Shown here one piece after another: positions 1 through 6,957 of a DNA stretch of 7,643 nt (position 1 is its first letter; the number at the start of each line of letters is the position of its first letter). The DNA comes from Candidatus Dojkabacteria bacterium (GTDB lineage Bacteria; Patescibacteriota; Dojkabacteria; B142; OLB20). The notes under the pieces are model-generated. The model ran no database searches, was not told where the DNA came from, and saw nothing but the letters and a program-made list of their open reading frames with translations. A program made the translations under genes and the position numbers. Location of the stretch: NCBI GenBank assembly GCA_020429485.1, contig JAGQLK010000051.1:1-7643 (forward strand). The letters are read 5' to 3'.

Positions 1-1
1 G

Positions 2-112
2 GAAAGCAAGAAGCAAGAGCTTGTAAAAGAATTAAGCAAAGGTGGAAAAGTCGAAGAGCAGTTAGAAACAGATCTAGTAGCTGCTATAGAAGAATATAAT
101 AAGAGCTTTTAA
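2..112 (+). CDS. atpA: F1F0 ATP synthase subunit alpha, C-terminal fragment
   Basis: Only the last 36 codons and the TAA stop are in the window; the gene starts upstream. The visible tail is charged and helical and ends in AAIEEYNKSF. This matches the usual end of bacterial alpha subunits, where a run such as AAIEEFKKxF closes the C-terminal helical domain. Alpha subunits form the non-catalytic nucleotide sites of the F1 hexamer, on the cytoplasmic face of the membrane. The identity is supported mainly by context, because gamma, beta and epsilon genes follow in the canonical atpA-G-D-C order. The stop lies 9 bp before the atpG start, as expected for one operon. The fragment is too short to judge nucleotide-binding residues. 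Confidence 0.85.
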   Translation, partial: ESKKQELVKELSKGGKVEEQLETDLVAAIEEYNKSF

Positions 113-121
113 TATCTATAA

Positions 122-1018
122 ATGGCTGTAGCAAGGGATATCAAGAGAAGGATAACATCAGTAAAAAACACAGCTCAAATTACTCGAGCTATGCAGATGG
201 TATCTGCCTCAAAAATGCAAAAGGCTCAAGACAGGGCCTTTAAAGCAATTCCTTATGCAGAAGGTATCTATGAAGTTGTAAATAAAATTTCAGATACTGG
301 CGGATATGATAGTCCATACTTAACTAAGAGGAGTGAAATCAAAAACATAGCAATAGTAGTAATAGGAACAAGTAGAGGATTTGTAGGAAGCTTATTAGCA
401 GCACTTACAAATAGTGCATACGATTTAGCTGAGAACCTTAAAAATAAATATCCTGAAGTAAATATCAAGGGAATCAGTGTTCATAAGACTGGTCAGAAAA
501 TATTACATAATGCAGGTATCGAGAATGATTTTCATTTTTCAAAGTATATTGAGGCTCCAAATACAACTGATCTTACAGCAATATTTTCATTGTTAGTAGA
601 TAAGTTTCAAAAGGGAGAATATGATGAGATTCACTTGGTATACTCACACTTTGTAAATACTATTGTTCAAAAACCAGCAACTAAGAAAATATTGCCATTA
701 AGTCTAGAAGACATAGCTCAAGAAGCAAAGGAGTTTGAAGCAAAGAATGAACAGAAACATGCTCATAAAGCTTATGTGTTTGAACCAACTGCAGCAGCAG
801 TATTGGATAGATTATTACCTGAATATTTCCAAACTCAGATTTATACAGGTCTATTAGAATCTATCGCTTCTGAGCATTCAGCAAGAATGGTAGCTATGAA
901 AAATGCTACTGATAACTCTAAAGAATTACAGAAAGCACTTACTTTGAAATATAACAGGACGAGACAAGCAGGTATTACTCAGGAGATTATTGAAATTATT
1001 AGTGGAACAGTGGCATAG
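122..1018 (+). CDS. atpG: F1F0 ATP synthase subunit gamma
   Basis: This is the central rotor shaft of F1, coupling proton (or sodium) flow through F0 to catalysis in the alpha-beta hexamer. The 298 residues are close to the normal bacterial length (about 285-300). The N-terminal helix (residues 1-55) carries the family pattern IKRRITSVKNTAQITRAMQM followed by VSASKMQKAQ. The C-terminal helix (about 235-298) has LLESIASEHSARMVAMKNAT, NRTRQAGITQEIIEI and a final SGTVA, where many family members have GA. Both ends form the antiparallel coiled coil of the shaft. The middle Rossmann-like domain is more divergent: the usual DRGLCG turn reads TSRGFVG at 83-89. The ATG lies 9 bp after the atpA stop, with no Shine-Dalgarno sequence. 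The next gene, atpD, follows after 41 bp. Confidence 0.97.
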   Translation: MAVARDIKRRITSVKNTAQITRAMQMVSASKMQKAQDRAFKAIPYAEGIYEVVNKISDTGGYDSPYLTKRSEIKNIAIVVIGTSRGFVGSLLAALTNSAYDLAENLKNKYPEVNIKGISVHKTGQKILHNAGIENDFHFSKYIEAPNTTDLTAIFSLLVDKFQKGEYDEIHLVYSHFVNTIVQKPATKKILPLSLEDIAQEAKEFEAKNEQKHAHKAYVFEPTAAAVLDRLLPEYFQTQIYTGLLESIASEHSARMVAMKNATDNSKELQKALTLKYNRTRQAGITQEIIEIISGTVA

Positions 1019-1050
1019 GACACTGATATTTATACGAAATAGCTTATTAA

Positions 1051-2436
<1,386 letters not shown>

Positions 2437-2438
2437 TA

Positions 2439-2831
2439 ATGAAGCTTAAAGTTGTTTCATCATCACAAGAATTACTAACTACTGACAAAGTAGATGCTGT
2501 CTTTGTAACTACAACTGACGGCGAAATCGGACTTTTACCAGGGCATGTTAATTTAGTGGCTACCCTTGAAGTAGGTGAAATGAGATATAAACTTAATGGC
2601 GAATTTCACCCAGTACTTATTAGTGGTGGGATCGTACAGTTCAAAGATGATGAAATTCTAATTCTTGCAGACGAAGCAGATCTTCCTGATAATTTAGTTA
2701 AAGAGGAAATATCAAGTGCTATTAGAAATGCAGAAGAACAGCTATCTGGAGAACTAGAACCTGCTGAATTGATTCAGCTTGAGAAAAAGTTAAGATACGA
2801 GAAATTTAAAGAAAGAAGAGTGCTTTCATAA
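2439..2831 (+). CDS. atpC: F1F0 ATP synthase subunit epsilon
   Basis: This is the small rotor-foot subunit that connects gamma to the c-ring and, in many bacteria, inhibits ATP hydrolysis through its C-terminal helices. At 130 residues it is a full-length bacterial form. The N-terminal beta-sandwich (about 1-85) carries the hallmark GEIGLLPGH at 28-36, then ISGGIVQF at 61-68 and ILADEADLP at 75-83. A charged two-helix C-terminal domain (about 86-128) is retained, so the inhibitory function is possible. The start is 2 bp after the atpD stop, which implies translational coupling. It is the last atp gene. Its final codon and stop overlap by 6 bp the end of a convergent minus-strand small ORF, and I saw no clear intrinsic terminator after it. 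Confidence 0.95.
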   Translation: MKLKVVSSSQELLTTDKVDAVFVTTTDGEIGLLPGHVNLVATLEVGEMRYKLNGEFHPVLISGGIVQFKDDEILILADEADLPDNLVKEEISSAIRNAEEQLSGELEPAELIQLEKKLRYEKFKERRVLS

Positions 2832-2975
2832 TTCTTTTTCAAGTTCATATATTCTTTTCCTAAGATCAGCAATGTCAGCTCTAATTAGTGCTTCAGATTC
2901 TCTTATCTCACCTCGTACTATAGAGATTTGCTCAGTAATGATTTTCCTAAGTTGTTTTAGAAGTAGTGTAAACAT
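2826..2975 (-). CDS. Small coiled-coil protein, hypothetical (49 aa)
   Basis: This unrecognised small ORF reads from an ATG (complement of 2973-2975) for 49 codons to TGA (complement of 2826-2828). It fills most of the apparent gap between atpC and pyrH. An in-frame stop lies four codons before the ATG, so no longer form exists. The peptide opens with a short hydrophobic stretch (M1, F2, T3, L4-L6). It then becomes a highly charged helix with a heptad pattern: I17, I24, I31, L38 and L45 are spaced by exactly seven, and I35, I42 and L49 occupy the partner position. This predicts an amphipathic or dimeric coiled coil, possibly membrane-associated at its N-terminus. Codon use (AGA, AGG, GAA, ATA) resembles the neighbours. 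No function can be assigned. It could be a chance ORF, but the regular heptads argue for a real gene. Confidence 0.55.
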   Translation of the reverse strand: MFTLLLKQLRKIITEQISIVRGEIRESEALIRADIADLRKRIYELEKEL

Positions 2976-3014
2976 AAAAAGATCTTACCCAGCCAGCTTT
3001 AATTTTTCCTAAAA

Positions 3015-3043
3015 TTTGTAAATATAAATTAATACTGTAAAAT
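3015..3043 (+). promoter_or_regulatory. Candidate promoter for pyrH
   Basis: TTTGTA at 3015-3020 and TAAAAT at 3038-3043 are separated by 17 bp. The -10 matches five of six sigma70 consensus positions, the -35 only three of six. Transcription would start near 3050 and leave a leader of about 15 nt before the pyrH ATG. The position between divergent reading frames makes a promoter necessary somewhere here. The exact boxes are uncertain because such AT-rich DNA yields matches by chance. Confidence 0.3.
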
Positions 3044-3058
3044 CAGGTAATTTATCAA
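3029..3058 (-). promoter_or_regulatory. Candidate promoter for the minus-strand small ORF
   Basis: Read on the minus strand, TTGATA (complement of 3053-3058, five of six matches to the -35 consensus) is followed after 18 bp by TATTAA (complement of 3029-3034, four of six matches to the -10). It would give a leader of about 45-50 nt before the small ORF at 2975. It overlaps the candidate pyrH promoter, so the two could compete. The support is pattern matching only, in AT-rich sequence. Confidence 0.25.
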
Positions 3059-3064
3059 AAACAT

Positions 3065-3772
3065 ATGCAAGAAATAAAAGTAATCAAAATAGGAGGTTCA
3101 ACAGTCTCCAAAGATAAGGACAATGTATTCGACTACTCATTTATTGCGAGTTTGGAAAAGGTCTTGATGCCTTTCGTTGAGCAAGGTACCAAATTTTTCC
3201 TTACTCTTGGTGGTGGTTACACATCTAGAAGATATAGAGATCTAGCTATTGAACAAGGTATTAGTACTATTGAGCAACATTGGATTGGTACTACAGTAAA
3301 TGTATTGCATGCACAGCTGGTGAAATCATACTTTGAAAAGGTAGCTGATGATCGAGTAATAAAGTTTGAAGACTATTATGACGAATCAGAAATGAAAATC
3401 GAAAAAGGTATATTAACTGGTGGTGGAGGAAGGCCGGGGCATAGTGGTGATGTAGATGCAATATTAGCAGCCCAAAAACTAGGAACGAAGACTGTTATCA
3501 GTTTGAAAAATGTAGATGGAGTATATGATGCAGATCCGAGCAAGAATCCAGAAGCTATTAGGATGGATAAGCTCACATGGGATGAGTATCTGGATATTAT
3601 AGGGAATAAATCAGAACATGAGCCAGGTGGAAATTATCCTATCGATCCAATTGCTTCGCGAATGGCGCAAGAAGCAGGCATTGAGTTTTTGATTATGGGC
3701 TCAGAAGATCTATCTAATCTGAGATTAGCTCTTAATAATGAAAAGTTTGTAGGAACAATAGTTAAGGATTAG
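3065..3772 (+). CDS. pyrH: UMP kinase, archaeal type (amino acid kinase family)
   Basis: This cytoplasmic kinase probably phosphorylates UMP to UDP with ATP, the step that commits pyrimidines to UTP and CTP synthesis. The 235 residues show the amino acid kinase fold. KIGGS at 8-12 is the N-terminal phosphate-binding lysine and glycine loop. GGGYTSRRYRDLA at 49-61 is the nucleotide monophosphate side. GGGGRPGHSGDVDA at 119-132 and NVDGVYDADPSKNP at 149-162 form the ATP side, and IDPIASRMAQEAGI is at 193-206. The GGxxPGHxxD and IDPxA patterns match archaeal UMP kinases; the E. coli enzyme has LSGE, TGNPFFTTD and MDLAA at these places. Isopentenyl phosphate kinase and carbamate kinase were considered, but the GGG-YTSR segment lacks the former's catalytic histidine. 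It is preceded by a divergent spacer and no Shine-Dalgarno sequence. Confidence 0.88.
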   Translation: MQEIKVIKIGGSTVSKDKDNVFDYSFIASLEKVLMPFVEQGTKFFLTLGGGYTSRRYRDLAIEQGISTIEQHWIGTTVNVLHAQLVKSYFEKVADDRVIKFEDYYDESEMKIEKGILTGGGGRPGHSGDVDAILAAQKLGTKTVISLKNVDGVYDADPSKNPEAIRMDKLTWDEYLDIIGNKSEHEPGGNYPIDPIASRMAQEAGIEFLIMGSEDLSNLRLALNNEKFVGTIVKD

Positions 3773-3812
3773 TATTTGTTGTAATATTAAGAGATTAAAT
3801 GCAAAAACTATT

Positions 3813-4232
3813 ATGAAAAAAAGAATATTCATTATCATTATAAATCTGCTTTTATTCTGGGCATTTGTTGATGCAATGCCAGGTATAAGTACAAATGGAG
3901 AAAGGGCAATGAATTATATTTTTCCCGGTTTAGTTTTTGGGTTTTTAATGCTTATACTTCCCGATTTATTATCTTTTTTTAAATTTCCAAAGAATTTCTG
4001 GGGTAAATTTCTAATTGGGTCAATTTTGACTTTGATGTGGCTCGGTCTTCTAAATGCAGTATTTACAGGCTTTCTAACATTTGGTCCCGGTAAGGTTGGC
4101 TACATTGATATGGTACTTTTCACTATTCCAACACTATTTACATTACCAAATGCACTGGCTGTGATTTTTGTTGGCTCTCTATTATTGAATATATGTAGTA
4201 TAATACTATTCAACCTGTCCAAAGGAGATTAA
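3813..4232 (+). CDS. Four-helix membrane protein, unknown function
   Basis: This 139-residue protein is not confidently recognised. It is very hydrophobic, with about four membrane helices: 5-22, 34-55, 64-88 and roughly 103-134 (the last may begin nearer 110). Short loops include PGIST at 23-27, a basic segment FKFPKNFWGK at 56-65, and GPGKVGYID at 91-99. MKKR at the N-terminus favours a cytoplasmic start. The size, the PGI after helix 1 and the FP-rich turn before helix 3 vaguely resemble the four-helix phage holin 4_2 family (PF04020), which is common in chromosomes and need not be phage-derived. I treat this as a weak hint. It sits 40 bp after pyrH and 16 bp before secG, so it is probably co-transcribed with secG and may act in the envelope. 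Confidence 0.8.
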   Translation: MKKRIFIIIINLLLFWAFVDAMPGISTNGERAMNYIFPGLVFGFLMLILPDLLSFFKFPKNFWGKFLIGSILTLMWLGLLNAVFTGFLTFGPGKVGYIDMVLFTIPTLFTLPNALAVIFVGSLLLNICSIILFNLSKGD

Positions 4233-4248
4233 TTGTTTTAAATAGAAT

Positions 4249-4485
4249 ATGGATTTAAAAAATATATTAAATGCAATCGAGGTTTTCCTCAGCGTAGTCT
4301 TAATTATATTAATTTTGCTTCAGCAACAAGGATCTGGTCTTGGTACTATGTTTGGTGGTGCAGGTGGTGAAAGCTACAGATCTAAAAGAGGAGCGGAAAA
4401 ATTATTATTCAATTTATCTATAGCATCATTAGTATTCTTTGTTGTGAATGGTATTGCAATTGCAGTATTAAGCGCACAAAGCTAA
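4249..4485 (+). CDS. secG: Preprotein translocase subunit SecG
   Basis: SecG is the small partner of the SecYE channel and aids the SecA-driven export of proteins across the cytoplasmic membrane. Its 78 residues fit the family. Helix 1 spans about 7-25. Then comes the diagnostic polar loop QQQGSGLGTMFGGAGG at 25-40, corresponding to the glycine-rich GLG-FGG segment. YRSKRGAEKLL at 43-53 follows, and helix 2 covers about 54-75. The gene lies 16 bp after the four-helix protein and 7 bp before the solute-binding protein gene, suggesting one transcript. A GGAG sequence lies at 4224-4227, about 20 bp before the ATG. This is too far to be a normal ribosome binding site. Confidence 0.95.
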   Translation: MDLKNILNAIEVFLSVVLIILILLQQQGSGLGTMFGGAGGESYRSKRGAEKLLFNLSIASLVFFVVNGIAIAVLSAQS

Positions 4486-4492
4486 ACGATAA

Positions 4493-6307
4493 ATGTTTAT
4501 AGTCAAATTTCTAGAAAAATTATTATACAATTTCAGAGATGCTTTATGGGACTACCCAGAAGCAGTATTCATTGACGATAAATCTGCATTTGGTAATTTC
4601 AAAAAACTATATCTGAAATCTAGGCCTATTAGCCACTTTTTGCTCTCAGCTTTAATGATTTTGTTGATAGTAGGTACAGTAAGCTTGGACGTAAGAGCTG
4701 TCTTACCAATAGATAACAGTATTTATATTGAAGGAGTAATTGTTGGAGTAGACAAGAATGGAGACCTGCAGAATTTGGCTAGAGTTAACCCATTGATTAA
4801 TACAAATATCCAATTAGAAAAAGACATCAGTGAATTAGTATACGAAAGTTTAATTCATGTTGACCAGAACGGCGAAGTTAAGCCAGTCTTAGCAGATTTC
4901 ATAACAATAGAAGAAGGTAAGAAGTATCAGTTCAAATTAAAAGAAGGAATTAAATGGCATGATGGGGAAGATTTAACCACAGAAGACGTAGCAGCAACTT
5001 TCAACTTAATTTCTACATTAGACGATGATCCCAGAACAAGTACAATATATTCTAGAGCCTCTAGAAATATCGAGCTAACAGTAATTGATGACTTATCGTT
5101 TGAAGTAGAACTGCAAAGTGTTATTCCTGCTTTTTTTGAATCTATGAGTTTCAAGATTCTTCCTGCGCATCAGTTTGCTGATTTGAATACCAACAACATT
5201 ACTACTTCTGATCCTCTATTAAATCGTAAACCAATAGGGACAGGCCCTTTCAAGTTAATTACAACAACTGATGACACAATAGAAATGCTGAGAAATGATG
5301 ATTATAGAGAGGACATCTCATTTGAAAGGCTTAAATTTAAATTATTCCCAGATGAGGAAAGTGCAGTAAGTGCAATTAAGACAGGTCAGATTCATGCTAT
5401 TGCGGGTATCTCGATCGATTTCCTTAGACAGGTGAAAGATTTGCCTCAAGTAGATGTAGTAAGTAGTAATGTTATCTATAACCAATACTGGTCATTGTAT
5501 TTCAATTTAGGTGATAACGGTATCGCTCCTTTTAAAGATGCTAATGTAAGAAGGGCAATATCATCTGCAATTAACAAAGATAAGGTAATTGAGTCATTTC
5601 TAGGTTATGGTGAAAGTGCAACAGGTCCAATTCCTGTTAGTTCATTTGCATACACTGATGTAAAAACTTATGAGTATGATGTAGAAAAAGCAAAAGAGCT
5701 TTTAGATAAAGCTGGGTGGGTACTGCCAGAAGGTAAGACAGTCCGCGAAAAAGATGGAGTGCAGCTAACATTCAATATGCTTGTTGTTGATAATGAAGAT
5801 AGAAAGAAAATCGCAGAGGTTATTAGGCAAGACTTAGAAGATATAGGTATTCAGGTTAATATTGTTGCTGTAAATCTTGAGAGTCTGATCAATGATTACG
5901 TTATTCCAAGACAATTTGACACAGTTCTTTATGGTGTGGAGTCATTTATTGATCCTGATAGATATGAACTTTTTCATAGCAGCCAGATTCAGCATCCTGG
6001 ACTTAATATATCTTCTTATAAATCAGAAGAAGAAGTCTTAGTGGTGATCAACAATGAAACTACCAAAATTCCAGAAGTTGATGACATACTTGATGACGCT
6101 AGAAAATTAATAGACAAGAACAAGAGAAAAAACGAATATGAAGATTTTCTTACAATTATTGGAAATGAAGTACCTGCTGTATTTCTTTTCCACCCAATTG
6201 AAACTTATGTTGTAAATAAGAGAGTTAAGAATGTTGAAATTTCTTCGATAAACTCAATAGAAGAAAGATTTGCAAATATTAGCAGTTGGAAAATAGAGCT
6301 TAATTAG
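4493..6307 (+). CDS. Membrane-anchored family 5 extracellular solute-binding protein (OppA/DppA-like)
   Basis: This is likely an outward-facing receptor for peptides or other oligomers. It has 604 residues. About 46 N-terminal residues are aromatic and basic with no signal-peptide character. A membrane helix follows at 48-70, and then the family 5 binding domain (PF00496) from about 78 to 600. Recognisable segments are IKWHDGEDLTTEDVAATF at 153-170 (the PROSITE-like substrate-binding signature region), PIGTGPFKL at 247-255, VRRAISSAINKDKV at 352-365, AKELLDKAGW at 400-409 and DPDRYELFHSSQI at 488-500. There is no lipobox and no cysteine, so it is not a lipoprotein. It should stay anchored by the helix with its N-terminus inside. 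No permease or ATPase gene is adjacent. The start codon is 7 bp after secG, and the next in-frame Met (55) would fall inside the helix. Confidence 0.9.
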   Translation: MFIVKFLEKLLYNFRDALWDYPEAVFIDDKSAFGNFKKLYLKSRPISHFLLSALMILLIVGTVSLDVRAVLPIDNSIYIEGVIVGVDKNGDLQNLARVNPLINTNIQLEKDISELVYESLIHVDQNGEVKPVLADFITIEEGKKYQFKLKEGIKWHDGEDLTTEDVAATFNLISTLDDDPRTSTIYSRASRNIELTVIDDLSFEVELQSVIPAFFESMSFKILPAHQFADLNTNNITTSDPLLNRKPIGTGPFKLITTTDDTIEMLRNDDYREDISFERLKFKLFPDEESAVSAIKTGQIHAIAGISIDFLRQVKDLPQVDVVSSNVIYNQYWSLYFNLGDNGIAPFKDANVRRAISSAINKDKVIESFLGYGESATGPIPVSSFAYTDVKTYEYDVEKAKELLDKAGWVLPEGKTVREKDGVQLTFNMLVVDNEDRKKIAEVIRQDLEDIGIQVNIVAVNLESLINDYVIPRQFDTVLYGVESFIDPDRYELFHSSQIQHPGLNISSYKSEEEVLVVINNETTKIPEVDDILDDARKLIDKNKRKNEYEDFLTIIGNEVPAVFLFHPIETYVVNKRVKNVEISSINSIEERFANISSWKIELN

Positions 6308-6347
6308 TTATTATAATTTATATATTTTTAATTATTATTGAATATTT
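6308..6347 (+). promoter_or_regulatory. A/T-only spacer with TATAAT before lemA
   Basis: The 40 bp between the solute-binding protein and lemA contain a single G and no C. They include a perfect TATAAT at 6312-6317, about 30 bp before the lemA start. The best -35 match, TTGGAA at 6286-6291, is 20 bp away, longer than the normal 16-18 bp. It could be a -10 driven promoter for lemA-DUF2207. No GC-rich hairpin for an intrinsic terminator is present. Confidence 0.3.
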
Positions 6348-6938
6348 ATGGGATTAATTTTAGTTGCCGCACTATGTATTCCAGCTGTTTTGGTTCTGGG
6401 ATTAGTAGTCTTCGGAATAGGCTTATACAACGGCCTTGTTAAGTTAAAAGTATTAGTTGATGAAGCATGGAGTGGAATAGATGTACAACTTAAGAGAAGA
6501 TACGATCTAATTCCAAACATTGTTGAGACCGTAAAGGGATACGCAAAGCATGAACAAGATACATTGACCAAAGTTGTCGAATTAAGAAATATGGCAATGA
6601 ATTCAAATGCTGGTATCGAAGAACAAGGAAAACTAGAAAATCAACTTACAGGAGCATTAAAGACAATTTTTGCTCTTGCAGAAAATTATCCAGATCTAAA
6701 AGCTGATCAAGGATTTAGAGATTTACAAAAATCATTAACAGATATCGAGTCAGAGATTCAAGGGGCTAGAAGATACTACAATGGTACTGTTAGAGAATAC
6801 AATACAAAGATTGCTGTATTCCCAAATAATATCTTCGCAGGTATGCTAGGTTTCAAGGCTAGAGAATTTTTTGAAGCAGATGAAGACGAGAGAGAAAACG
6901 TAAAGGTTGATTTCACAAGCGAAGAGGCAAAGGCTTAA
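6348..6938 (+). CDS. lemA: LemA family protein
   Basis: LemA proteins (PF04011) are small membrane-anchored helical proteins of uncertain biochemical role, widespread in bacteria. The 196 residues are typical. A hydrophobic N-terminal segment at 3-26 is the single membrane helix. It is followed by the diagnostic run LYNGLVKLKVLVDEAWSGID (26-45) and VQLKRRYDLIPNIVETVKGY (46-65). The conserved ARRYYNGTVREYN (140-152) comes next, then FPNNIFAGMLGF (158-169). An acidic tail with EADEDERENVKVDF ends the protein. It is 19 bp upstream of a DUF2207 gene, the classic partner in many bacteria, which suggests a shared envelope function. There is no Shine-Dalgarno sequence before the ATG. The start is fixed by the position of the N-terminal helix. 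Confidence 0.96.
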   Translation: MGLILVAALCIPAVLVLGLVVFGIGLYNGLVKLKVLVDEAWSGIDVQLKRRYDLIPNIVETVKGYAKHEQDTLTKVVELRNMAMNSNAGIEEQGKLENQLTGALKTIFALAENYPDLKADQGFRDLQKSLTDIESEIQGARRYYNGTVREYNTKIAVFPNNIFAGMLGFKAREFFEADEDERENVKVDFTSEEAKA

Positions 6939-6957
6939 TTCTATTTCTGCCCTAAAT

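Noticed and set aside
95..100. TATAAT before atpG
   Set aside because: It lies inside the atpA coding sequence with no suitable -35 box, and the atp genes are clearly an operon. In DNA this AT-rich it is expected by chance.
2809..2842. Possible hairpin terminator after atpC (GAAAG at 2811-2815 with CTTTC at 2823-2827, then TTCTTTTTC)
   Set aside because: The stem is only five AT-rich pairs inside the atpC coding sequence, and the T run is interrupted and not directly after the stem. It is not a credible intrinsic terminator.
4199..4204. TATAAT before secG
   Set aside because: It lies within the four-helix protein gene. The nearest -35-like TTGGCT is 22 bp away, too far, and the 16 bp gene spacing favours co-transcription.
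3813..4232. Evidence of a prophage from the holin-like four-helix protein
   Set aside because: The resemblance is weak, no other phage genes are present, and the neighbours are housekeeping genes.
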